Origin: Aquabacterium soli
GTDB taxonomy: Bacteria > Pseudomonadota > Gammaproteobacteria > Burkholderiales > Burkholderiaceae_C
Assembly (NCBI RefSeq): GCF_003933735.1
Contig: NZ_RSED01000016.1
Coordinates: forward strand, 426 to 64,425
Reading direction: 5' to 3'
Length of the DNA stretch: 64,000 nt
The notes under the pieces were generated by a model. It was given only the letters and a program-made list of their open reading frames with translations. It was not told the DNA's origin and did not search any database. The position numbers were made by a program, and so were the translations under genes. Below are positions 36,541 through 44,778 of this stretch, in pieces; within the stretch, counting starts at the first letter, position 1, and each line of letters starts with the position of its first letter.

Positions 36541-38378
36541 ACGCCGTGGCCCCTCAAGCCCAGTCGCCCGTCGTGGCCGGTGACTCGGGACCATGGCGCC
36601 TGGTCGGGCCCTGGTACCGCTGGGCGCGCCCAGGCCTGCCCGAGGATGGCCGCCTGTCGGCCCCCGCGATCCAGAAGTTCGCGGGCAACGACTTCATCAC
36701 CGACTTTTTGGCGCGGCCTCAGCACTCGCTGAGGTACGACCCGGTGGTCGATGTGGTGCAGACGCAGGACCTGGTCAAGGTGCCGGGTGCCACCCTGCGC
36801 AGCCTGCTGCTGGCGCTCAACGCACAAGGCCAGGTCGCCAAGCCGGGCGATGTGGCCGCGGGCCTGTACCGGCCGCGCGTGGCCCCGGGCAGCCTGCGCA
36901 AGCTCTACCAGCCTGCGCATGACCGCCACTACCTGGTCACCTGCAGCCTGCATTGCGATGCGCCAGGCTTTCCTCGTGTCAAGCGCGACCAGGTCTGCCA
37001 GGCTGGCTTCGTGGTGCGGCGCCGCCGCAGCGTGGTGCCGGCGGGCATCACCGCCAGCGACATCGAAGCGCAGACCGCGCCCGTGCGCAAGCTCGAGGCC
37101 GACCTGATGGACCTGCGCACGCTGGACGCCGCCGTGAGCGACCCGCAATCGAGCGCCGAACTCAAGCTCAACACGCAGGCGCGCCAGAACGCGCTGGCCG
37201 CCCAGGCCGGCCAGCCCAGTTGGTCTGCGTTGGTGCAGCACACGCTGAACACGCTGGCCGCCCAGCGCCAGGCCCTGCAGCAGTGGTACGAGCAGCACCA
37301 GATCACCGTGGCGGTGGATGGCTGGTTCCCCGTGCTGGTCAATGGCAAGCCCAGCACCACCTTCGGACAGTGGAAGGCGCTGAGTGCCGCCGAGCAGCAG
37401 CACGACATCACCAGCGGCGAGCACACCTACCCGCTGTACCCGCTGGTGCCCGATCCGCGCGAGACCTCGCACGATGCGGCCGGCCGCACGATGTACCACG
37501 GGCTGGTGCCCACCGGCGGCCTGCAGCACGACACGCAGGCCCGCGCCCGCTTCGATGACCAGGCCACCTACGAGATCCGCTGCTTCGTGCGCCAGCACCA
37601 CGCCTGCCCCGGCCGCGCCGGCAAGGCACCCGATTGCCACGGCCCGCTGGTGTGGAGCCGGCCCACCGAGCCCTTCCGCGTGGCCGCGCCTTTCGACGTG
37701 CTGGGCTCGGCCAACCGCCCCATCACCATCAAGATGCCCGACCTGCGCGAGCTGGCGGCGCAGGCCGCGCTGCGGCCCAAGGGCCGGCTCTCGCCCGTGC
37801 GCTTCGTGCAGCCGCAGCACCTGTCGCCCAAGATCGACGATGGCAAGCCGATCGAGAACGAGGTCGGCGGCGAGGCCATCTGCAGCTTCTCGATCCCGCT
37901 GATCACGATCATCGCGCTGTTCGTGCTGAACCTGTTCCTGCCCATCGTGGTGTTCGTGTTCAACCTGTGGTTCCTGCTGGTGTTCCGCTTCTGCATCCCG
38001 CCTTCGGTGCAGGCCGCGGCCGGATTGGATGCCGCATTGGCGGTGACGCCGCCGGGCATCGACCTGGACGCGGAGTTCAGCGTGAAGGTCAATGGCCTGG
38101 ACGTGCTGGTCAAGCCCGATGAGCTCAAGAATGCACTGACCAAGGACAACGGCGCGATGGAGCTGCGCGTGCAGAAGGACACCGGCATGGACGAGGTGCC
38201 CGTGCTGGACGCCCTGGGCAACAACGCGCTGGGCGCCATCGACCAGTCGCTGCAGGATGCGGCGGCGCGCCAGCCCGATGCACAGGGCCATCTGCCCGAG
38301 GTGCCACCCGTGGGCGAGCCGCTGGTCTATGAAGAGCCGGTCACGCCGGTGTGGACGCTGCGGGGGGCCACCGCATGA
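36534..38378 (+). CDS. eCIS-associated protein with two C-terminal transmembrane helices
   Basis: A 614-residue protein, ATG 36534 overlapping the gpV stop by seven bases. The N-terminal part contains RKLYQPAHDRHYLVTCSLHC and VCQAGFVVRRRR, a motif I recall from other eCIS loci but cannot assign to a function. A helical stretch (about 180-265) is followed by DGWFPVLVNG and a cysteine-containing region. Residues about 449-490 form two adjacent hydrophobic helices (SFSIPLITIIALFVLNLFLP, then FNLWFLLVFRF), unusual for a soluble injection particle. A short mixed tail follows. It may anchor or gate the baseplate at a membrane, which is inference. It lies between spike and gp25 genes. Confidence 0.6.
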   Translation: MVNAVAPQAQSPVVAGDSGPWRLVGPWYRWARPGLPEDGRLSAPAIQKFAGNDFITDFLARPQHSLRYDPVVDVVQTQDLVKVPGATLRSLLLALNAQGQVAKPGDVAAGLYRPRVAPGSLRKLYQPAHDRHYLVTCSLHCDAPGFPRVKRDQVCQAGFVVRRRRSVVPAGITASDIEAQTAPVRKLEADLMDLRTLDAAVSDPQSSAELKLNTQARQNALAAQAGQPSWSALVQHTLNTLAAQRQALQQWYEQHQITVAVDGWFPVLVNGKPSTTFGQWKALSAAEQQHDITSGEHTYPLYPLVPDPRETSHDAAGRTMYHGLVPTGGLQHDTQARARFDDQATYEIRCFVRQHHACPGRAGKAPDCHGPLVWSRPTEPFRVAAPFDVLGSANRPITIKMPDLRELAAQAALRPKGRLSPVRFVQPQHLSPKIDDGKPIENEVGGEAICSFSIPLITIIALFVLNLFLPIVVFVFNLWFLLVFRFCIPPSVQAAAGLDAALAVTPPGIDLDAEFSVKVNGLDVLVKPDELKNALTKDNGAMELRVQKDTGMDEVPVLDALGNNALGAIDQSLQDAAARQPDAQGHLPEVPPVGEPLVYEEPVTPVWTLRGATA

Positions 38379-38788
38379 GCACCCCACTGGGCCAGCTCAA
38401 CCGCTTCGACCGCCTCGGCCGCGGCCTGGGCCAGCCCATCGCGCCCGATGCACAAGGCCGACTGCCCGTGGTGGACGGGCCCGAGAAGGTGCGCCAATCG
38501 ATCTTCACCATCCTGGACACGGAACCCGGCGAGCGCGTGATGAGGCCGGATTTCGGCTGCGGACTGCGCCGCTACCTGATGCAGCCCAACAGCCCGGCCA
38601 CGCGCGCCGGCATCGCCCGCGACATCGGCAATGCTCTGTCGCGCTGGGAAAGCCGCATCAAGGTGATGGACGTGGCCGTGAACACGACCGACGACCGCGC
38701 CACCGTGCTGATCGAGATCCGCTACGCGCACGTGCTCGATGGCCGCCAGGACATCCTCGTCTACCCCTTCTACCTGGAGCAGGCCTGA
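38375..38788 (+). CDS. gp25-like baseplate wedge protein
   Basis: A 137-residue protein. The family core is TEPGERVMRPDFGCGLRRYL (about 48-67) with later IRDxxR-like WESRIKVMDV. Pvc9/Afp9/gp25 proteins start sheath polymerisation at the baseplate. ATG 38375 overlaps the previous stop (ATGA). Confidence 0.92.
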   Translation: MSTPLGQLNRFDRLGRGLGQPIAPDAQGRLPVVDGPEKVRQSIFTILDTEPGERVMRPDFGCGLRRYLMQPNSPATRAGIARDIGNALSRWESRIKVMDVAVNTTDDRATVLIEIRYAHVLDGRQDILVYPFYLEQA

Positions 38789-38804
38789 CGGGCCCGGGCA
38801 CACC

Positions 38805-41069
38805 ATGCCGTTGATCACCCCCATCCTCGACGACCGCGGTTTCGAGGACCTGTTCACCGAGCTGCGCAACCGCATCCCGGTCTACAACCCGCAGTGGACG
38901 GACCACCAGGACAGCGATCCCGGCATCACCCTGCTGCAGCTCTTCGCCTACCTGGGCGAGGGCCTGCAGTTCCGCTTCAACCAGATCCCCGAGGCCACGC
39001 AGCTGGCCTTCCTCAAGCTGCTCGATCTGCCCTTGCGCGGCGCCCGTCCGGCCACGGCCCTGCTGCGTGCCGGCAGCGACGTGCCCCAGGGCGTGGTCGT
39101 GTACGCGGGCGATCAGCTCAGGTCGGGCAAGACCGTCTTCACCGTCACGCAGGACGCCACCGTGTGGCCCCTGGACAGCGTGGCCGTGGCCCGCCGCCGC
39201 CTGGTGGCCGGTGACCAGCCCGAGCAGGTGCTGGCCTTCATGGCCGGCCTCGATCCCGAGCTCAAGACCACGGTGCAGGGCAGCATCGACGCGCTCAAGC
39301 AGGCCCAGGGCACGCTGGAGGCCGTGGCCCCCTACGAGATCCTCACGCTGGGATCGGACGGCCAGTCGCCCCCGCTGGATTTCAGCGACACGGTCGATGG
39401 CTGCGTGTGGGTCGCCGTGCTCAAGAACCCCAAGGCGATCACGGATCCGGCCACCGACCTGCAGCGCGAGAAGGGCAAGCCCCTGCCGCTGAGCCTGGGC
39501 TTCTCGCCTGCCGCCTGGTTCCCCGACATCGACCAGGCCGGCCAGTGCGGCGAGGGCGCCGGCCCGTCGCTGTGGTGGCAGGCCTCGCTGGCCGCACCGG
39601 CGCGCGATGGCGGCCCTGACTACCAGCCGCTGCGCGTGTCGGGCGATACATCGCAGGGCTTCACGCGCCAGGGCGTGGTGCGCCTGGAGCTGCCCTCCGA
39701 CCTGGCCCCGCTGGGCGTGCCCGTGGCGCCGCCGGGCCTGGCTGGCACCGGCGACTACCCCCCCGAGCTGGACGACGAGCAGGCCGACCGCCTGTGGTTC
39801 TGGCTGCGCGCGTGGCGGGCCGATGGCAGCCGCATCGGCCCGGTGCAGCTGCTCACGCTCAACCCGCTGGCGGTGGTGCAGAGCATCACCGCCTCGCCGG
39901 AGTTGCTGGGATCGGGCAGCGGCCAGCCCGACCAGGTCTTCCAGCTGGCGTACGCGCCCGTGCTGGCCGATGCCGCCGACCCGGTGCGCCTGCAGGTGGA
40001 GGAGAGCGGGGTGTGGACCGACTGGGCCCAGGCCGACACGCTCGATGCCAGCACGCCGGATGATCGGCACTTCACGCTCGATGCCGAAGCCGGCACCGTG
40101 CGTTTCGGCGAGCGCTTCCCACAGCTGGGTGAGCGTGTGCGTGTCAACCGCTACCGCTGGGGCGGCGGCGCCTCGGGCAATGTGCCCGCCGGGGCCATCG
40201 ACAAGTGGGGCGATGTGCTGCAGGGCCCCGTGCCTGCGCCGCCGCTCAAGCGGCCCGGCCAGGTGGCCCTCACGGTGCTCAACCCGCTGCCTGCGCAAGG
40301 TGGCATCGACAGCGAAAGCCTGGACGCGGCGCTGCAGCGCATCCCGTCGGAGTTGCGGCGCAACCGCCGTGCCGTCACACGCAGCGATTTTGCCGAGCTG
40401 GCCCTGCAGACGCCCACCGTCAGCCTGGGCCGCGCCGAATGCCTGCCCCTGTTCCACCCGCCCAGCAAGAGCGCCAAGCCTGGCAACGTGAGCGTGGTGG
40501 TCTGGCCCGAACGTGACCCGGTGCACCCCGAGGCGCCATTGCCTGATGCGCTGGAGATCGGTCAGGTCTGTGCCTGGCTGGACCAGTGGCGCCTCGTCAC
40601 CACCGAGCTGCACGTGATCCCGCCCACCTACCAGCGCATCGCCGTGGCCGTGGCCGTGCAGGTTCAGGAGGGCTATGGCCTGGACGCCGTGCGCGACTGG
40701 ATCGGCACCCTGCTGCGCCAGTACCTGGCCCCGCTGCCCCCGCACGGCCCCGAGGGCCGCGGCTGGCCGCTGGGCCGCCGCGTGCTGGCCCGCGAGCTGG
40801 AAGGGGTCGTCATGCAGGTCGAGGGCGTGTCCTATGTGCAATCGCTGCGCCTGGACCGCGAGGTGCCGCCGCCTGCAGGCAGCCCTGAAGGCAGCGCACC
40901 GTCGTGGTCGTCCATCGACGTGCTGACCTTGCCCGAGTGGGTGCTGCCCCACCTGGCCGCCGTCACCGTGGTGGACGAGGCCACGGCCCTGCCCGCACCG
41001 GGCCAGAACATCAGCCCGCCCCCGGGCACGCCACCCGTGCCTGTGCCGGTGCTGCGCGACGAATGCTGA
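38805..41069 (+). CDS. Baseplate J-like wedge protein
   Basis: A 754-residue protein. The N-terminus (RIPVYNPQWTDHQDSDPGIT, LLQLFAYLGEGLQFRFN) is the baseplate J-like/Pvc11 beginning. A late region (RRNRRAVTRSDFAELALQTP, VVVWPERD) is the conserved second baseplate J segment. The middle contains a beta-rich inserted domain. Together with gp25 and the tail-I-like protein it forms the wedge that surrounds the hub. A proline-rich C-terminal tail ends at DEC. ATG 38805 is 16 bases downstream of the gp25 stop. Confidence 0.9.
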   Translation: MPLITPILDDRGFEDLFTELRNRIPVYNPQWTDHQDSDPGITLLQLFAYLGEGLQFRFNQIPEATQLAFLKLLDLPLRGARPATALLRAGSDVPQGVVVYAGDQLRSGKTVFTVTQDATVWPLDSVAVARRRLVAGDQPEQVLAFMAGLDPELKTTVQGSIDALKQAQGTLEAVAPYEILTLGSDGQSPPLDFSDTVDGCVWVAVLKNPKAITDPATDLQREKGKPLPLSLGFSPAAWFPDIDQAGQCGEGAGPSLWWQASLAAPARDGGPDYQPLRVSGDTSQGFTRQGVVRLELPSDLAPLGVPVAPPGLAGTGDYPPELDDEQADRLWFWLRAWRADGSRIGPVQLLTLNPLAVVQSITASPELLGSGSGQPDQVFQLAYAPVLADAADPVRLQVEESGVWTDWAQADTLDASTPDDRHFTLDAEAGTVRFGERFPQLGERVRVNRYRWGGGASGNVPAGAIDKWGDVLQGPVPAPPLKRPGQVALTVLNPLPAQGGIDSESLDAALQRIPSELRRNRRAVTRSDFAELALQTPTVSLGRAECLPLFHPPSKSAKPGNVSVVVWPERDPVHPEAPLPDALEIGQVCAWLDQWRLVTTELHVIPPTYQRIAVAVAVQVQEGYGLDAVRDWIGTLLRQYLAPLPPHGPEGRGWPLGRRVLARELEGVVMQVEGVSYVQSLRLDREVPPPAGSPEGSAPSWSSIDVLTLPEWVLPHLAAVTVVDEATALPAPGQNISPPPGTPPVPVPVLRDEC

Positions 41070-41086
41070 AGGGCTGAAGAACCACC

Positions 41087-43225
41087 ATGAGGCTCACCCC
41101 TGATTCCGGCACCCTCCTGATGCGCGGCCGCGCGCACTGGCTGCGGGGAGCGTTCATGGACACCACGCTGGCCGACGACATCGTCACGCTGGCGCCGGCC
41201 GTGCCGCCCGTGTCCAACGCTCCTGCGCCGCCCGCGGCACCCTGGGCCGGCCTGGCTTTCGACGCGCATTGCCGTCTGTTCCATGCCCTGCCCACGCCAA
41301 GTGCGATCGAGTATGTGCTGTGGGGCGCGACCACGCAGCTGGGCGTGCACGACGTGGCGCCACACCCCTTCACCGTCACCGGCCCAGAGACGGAAGACAA
41401 CGGCCAGCCCTTGCCCGGGGCCGACCTGCCGCTGCGCCCCGAGGCCCTGGCCGCGGGCGAGCAGGACCTGCTCTACGTGGCCGATCCGGACCGCCCCGCC
41501 ATCTGGGTGGTCGACACCTGGAAGCAGGAGGTCACGCGCCGCATCGACATGGGCCAGGCGCCGCTGGACCTGGCCTCGTGCGGCGGCGATGTCTTCGTGC
41601 TGCTGGCCGACGGCAGCACCTGGCAACTCGCACCCTGCGAGGAGCCGCGCCGCCTGCCCTGGCCGCAGATCGCAGGCGCCGCGCGCCTGACGGTGGCGCG
41701 TGGCGTGGACGGACGCCGCCTGGCCTGGGTGCTGGCCGCGCCGGGCACGCCGAACGCCCGCCTGTATGCACTGCACCTCGACGATCCCAAGCCCTACGCC
41801 GTGCCCGATGCCCGCGACCTGCTGGCCGGTGAGGACGATGCCGAGTTCGGCACTCTGCTGGTGCTGGCCATGCGCCCGGGCGACGAGTTTGTGCGCCTGC
41901 GCTGGCGGGGCAAGCAGCCGGCGCTGCTGCCGGGCCTGAGCGCGCCCTTCTACGATGGGGCCGCCATTGCTTTGGCGCCCGATGGCCGCGTGGCCTACTG
42001 GACATCACAAGGCCTGCGCCACGCCGCGCCGGCCCGCGCGCACTACAAGCCCCGCGGCGTGCTGATGGGCCACGCGCTGGACAGCGGCCAGGACCAGACC
42101 ACCTGGGGCCGCGTGCTGATCGAGGCCTGCCTGCCCGCCGGCACGCAGCTGCGCCTGTGGACCTTCACCCGCGACGACATCGACCATGACGACCCCTGGC
42201 CGCGCATGCCCCCGGCCGGCCAGGCGCTCAGCGACATCGCCCTGCCGGGGGACACCCCGCTGCCATCCAGCTACACCTGGCTGCAACAGGCTGGCGAGCC
42301 TGCACGGCTTCACCGCGATGATTCGCAGCGCCCGCTGAGCCGCCCCGTGGCCGAGGGCTTTGCCCTGTACGAGGCGCCGGTGCTGGCGCCGCCCGGCCGC
42401 TTCCTGTGGCTGGTGTTCGAGCTGACCGGCACCCGGGGCAAGAGCCCGCGCCTGCGCAGCGCCCGGGTGGATTACCCCGGCCACAGCCTGCTGCGCCAGC
42501 TGCCGCGAACCCTGTGGCGCGAGCCCGCAGCCCGTGATTTCCTGTACCGCTTCCTGATGCCGATGGCCGCCATGCTGGACGAGTGGGATGGCGTGTCCAG
42601 CCAGCGCCACCGCCTGCTGGATGGCCGCATCGCACCGGGCGAAGCCTTGCCCTGGCTGGCTTCCTTCATGGGCCTGGCGATGGACCCGTGCTGGCCCGAG
42701 GCCGTGCAGCGCGCGATGGTGCGCGAGGCCGCGCCGCTGTTCCGCACGCGTGGCACCGTGCCCAGCCTGCGCCGCATGATCGAGATCCTGAGCGAGGGTG
42801 CCGAGGTCATCATCCTGGAACACTTCCGCCTGCGCGGCGGCGGGGTGGCGGGCAACCCGCAGGTCAACCAGTCGCAGGCCGTGCTGGGCGTGGGGTTCCG
42901 GGTGGGCGGACTGCTCGGAGAGCCCGAGTCCAGGCCCATGGCGGATGCCGGCCCGGTGGATTTCGACGGCCACGCACACCGCTTCACCGTGACCGTGGTG
43001 GCCGCGCTGAGCGATGCGCAACTGGCCTGTGTGCGCCGCCTGATCGAGGTGCATAAACCCGCGCACACGGCCTTCGAGGTGTGCACGGCCCGCAGCGGCA
43101 TACGCGTCGGCCTGGGCTCGCAGGTGGGCATGGGCACGGTGGTGGGCGCCTCGGGCGGCTTCCAGCCCGCAGTGGTCGGCCCGGCCGCGCTCGGTCACGG
43201 CTTCGTGCTGGGAGGCCGGCCATGA
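41087..43225 (+). CDS. Tail-protein-I-like baseplate wedge with beta-propeller-like N-terminus
   Basis: A 712-residue protein. Residues about 90-400 look like a WD/NHL-type propeller (LLYVADPDRPAIWVVDTW, DVFVLLADGSTWQL, LAWVLAAPGTPNARLYAL). The C-terminal third (DFLYRFLMPMAAMLDEWDGV, ASFMGLAMDPCWPE, RTRGTVPSLRRMIEILS) is the phage tail I/Pvc12-type wedge domain. It starts 17 bases after the J gene. The propeller may carry accessory binding. Its stop overlaps the next start (ATGA). Confidence 0.8.
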   Translation: MRLTPDSGTLLMRGRAHWLRGAFMDTTLADDIVTLAPAVPPVSNAPAPPAAPWAGLAFDAHCRLFHALPTPSAIEYVLWGATTQLGVHDVAPHPFTVTGPETEDNGQPLPGADLPLRPEALAAGEQDLLYVADPDRPAIWVVDTWKQEVTRRIDMGQAPLDLASCGGDVFVLLADGSTWQLAPCEEPRRLPWPQIAGAARLTVARGVDGRRLAWVLAAPGTPNARLYALHLDDPKPYAVPDARDLLAGEDDAEFGTLLVLAMRPGDEFVRLRWRGKQPALLPGLSAPFYDGAAIALAPDGRVAYWTSQGLRHAAPARAHYKPRGVLMGHALDSGQDQTTWGRVLIEACLPAGTQLRLWTFTRDDIDHDDPWPRMPPAGQALSDIALPGDTPLPSSYTWLQQAGEPARLHRDDSQRPLSRPVAEGFALYEAPVLAPPGRFLWLVFELTGTRGKSPRLRSARVDYPGHSLLRQLPRTLWREPAARDFLYRFLMPMAAMLDEWDGVSSQRHRLLDGRIAPGEALPWLASFMGLAMDPCWPEAVQRAMVREAAPLFRTRGTVPSLRRMIEILSEGAEVIILEHFRLRGGGVAGNPQVNQSQAVLGVGFRVGGLLGEPESRPMADAGPVDFDGHAHRFTVTVVAALSDAQLACVRRLIEVHKPAHTAFEVCTARSGIRVGLGSQVGMGTVVGASGGFQPAVVGPAALGHGFVLGGRP

Positions 43226-44778
43226 GCGGTGATGACCTGCGCATCGCCCGGCTGCGCGGCCATCTGCGCAGTGCGCAGCCCTTGTCCGAACAGGATCTGC
43301 GCCGCTGGCGTGAGACCGTGCAGGACGCGGGCATGCCGGACCTGGCCCTGGACGTGAGCGATCCCGAGGAATGGCTGCTGATCCGCCACCTGGAGGTGGC
43401 CATGCACTGGCGCCCCGATGGCCCCCGTGCCGAGGCCGGCCAGGACTGGGCCCAGGCCCTGCAGGGCGCTGTGCGGGCCTTGATGGCCGACCCCGCGCAT
43501 GCCGATGTGGTGCGCTACCGGGGGCGCCGCCAGGCCTTGTCCGACCTGATCTACCGCAGTGCCCTGGGCGAGACCCGGCGCCAGTGGGCCTGGCACCGCA
43601 TGGGCTGGCTCGATGGCCTGTCGATGGGCGCCTCACGCGCCTTGTCGCAAGGCCTGGGGCACCTGCGCGGCCAACCGGGCTGGGTGTGGCCGCTGCTGCG
43701 CCAGTGGGTGGCGGCCGAGCCGTCCACGGGGGCACTCACCGCGCTGCTGCATGTGGTGCCCGCGGCCGAATGGCAGGGCTGGCTGGGCACCTGCATGGCC
43801 AGCCGGGGCTATGCGGTGCTGCAGTGGCGTGGGGGCCCGGCGCACCAGCGCGCTGGCTGGCAGATGCCCATGCCAGCCGCAGGCGGGCAGGCCCTCTCCA
43901 GCCAAGATGACCTGGCCTGGCCTGCGCTCAACACCGATGCGCAGGTGCTCTCAGGATGGCTGGCGGCACGGCCCTGGCTGGCGTCCTCGCACGGTGAGGT
44001 GCTGGCCGTGTTGATGGCGGCCGTGGCCTGGCCGGACCAGGGCAGCGGCATCGGGTTGCTGCGCCAGCGCCTGGACGCGGCCTGGCGCGTGGTGGCGGGC
44101 AAGGGCGCGGCGCCACCGGCCCTGGGGCGTGAAACACCAATGGCGTCCGGCTGGGCGGCGAGTCCGCCTACGCGCGCGGCCAACACGGAAGGTGCTTCGC
44201 CGCGCCACGTACCGCCAGACCAGGCGCAGGCGCGACAGGCCGCGCAACAGGCGGTGCCTGACACGCCCGATGAGCTGCCGGCCGCCCCGGCCTTGCCGGA
44301 GGGCGACCAATGGCTGCCCACCTCATGGGCCGGTGCGCTCTTCTGGCTGCGTGCGCTCGAGGCGCCGGGCGTGCTCGAAGAGCTGATGGGCCCCACCCAC
44401 GGCGAGGGTGCCGACTCGCGAGGGCACGCCCTGGCCGCGCTGGCCACCGCGCTGGGCGTGCCCGCCCAGGATGCCGCGATACGCGCCTTCGTGGGCGGTG
44501 TGTTCCCTCAAGGGGTGCCGCAACCCGGCTTGATGCAGGCTGCCCGTTCGCAGGCGGCGCGTTGGGCCTCCTGGCTGGACGAGGTCGCCCCGGAGCTGGC
44601 CGAACCGCGCCTGCGCACCGTGTGCCAGAGGCCGGGCCGCCTGCGTTTCGAGCCCGGCTGGATCGAGCTGCACCTGTCGCTGGACCAGGTCGACACCCGC
44701 ATCCGGCGCCTGGGGCTGGACCTGGACCCGGGTTACCTGCCCTGGCTGGGCTGCGTGCTGAGGATCCGCTATGAATGA
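43222..44778 (+). CDS. Candidate tape-measure protein (Pvc14/CIS_TMP position)
   Basis: A 518-residue protein with no signal peptide or membrane helix. The N-terminal block (LSEQDLRRWRETVQDAGMPD, EEWLLIRHLEVAMHW) and the C-terminal block (SWAGALFWLRALEAPGVLEEL) are the only features that recall CIS tape-measure proteins; much of the middle is Ala/Gly/Pro/Gln-rich and weakly conserved. The gene is just upstream of the AAA+ ATPase, the place of pvc14/afp14. A tape measure sets the length of the tube. The call rests mainly on synteny. Confidence 0.5.
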   Translation: MSGDDLRIARLRGHLRSAQPLSEQDLRRWRETVQDAGMPDLALDVSDPEEWLLIRHLEVAMHWRPDGPRAEAGQDWAQALQGAVRALMADPAHADVVRYRGRRQALSDLIYRSALGETRRQWAWHRMGWLDGLSMGASRALSQGLGHLRGQPGWVWPLLRQWVAAEPSTGALTALLHVVPAAEWQGWLGTCMASRGYAVLQWRGGPAHQRAGWQMPMPAAGGQALSSQDDLAWPALNTDAQVLSGWLAARPWLASSHGEVLAVLMAAVAWPDQGSGIGLLRQRLDAAWRVVAGKGAAPPALGRETPMASGWAASPPTRAANTEGASPRHVPPDQAQARQAAQQAVPDTPDELPAAPALPEGDQWLPTSWAGALFWLRALEAPGVLEELMGPTHGEGADSRGHALAALATALGVPAQDAAIRAFVGGVFPQGVPQPGLMQAARSQAARWASWLDEVAPELAEPRLRTVCQRPGRLRFEPGWIELHLSLDQVDTRIRRLGLDLDPGYLPWLGCVLRIRYE

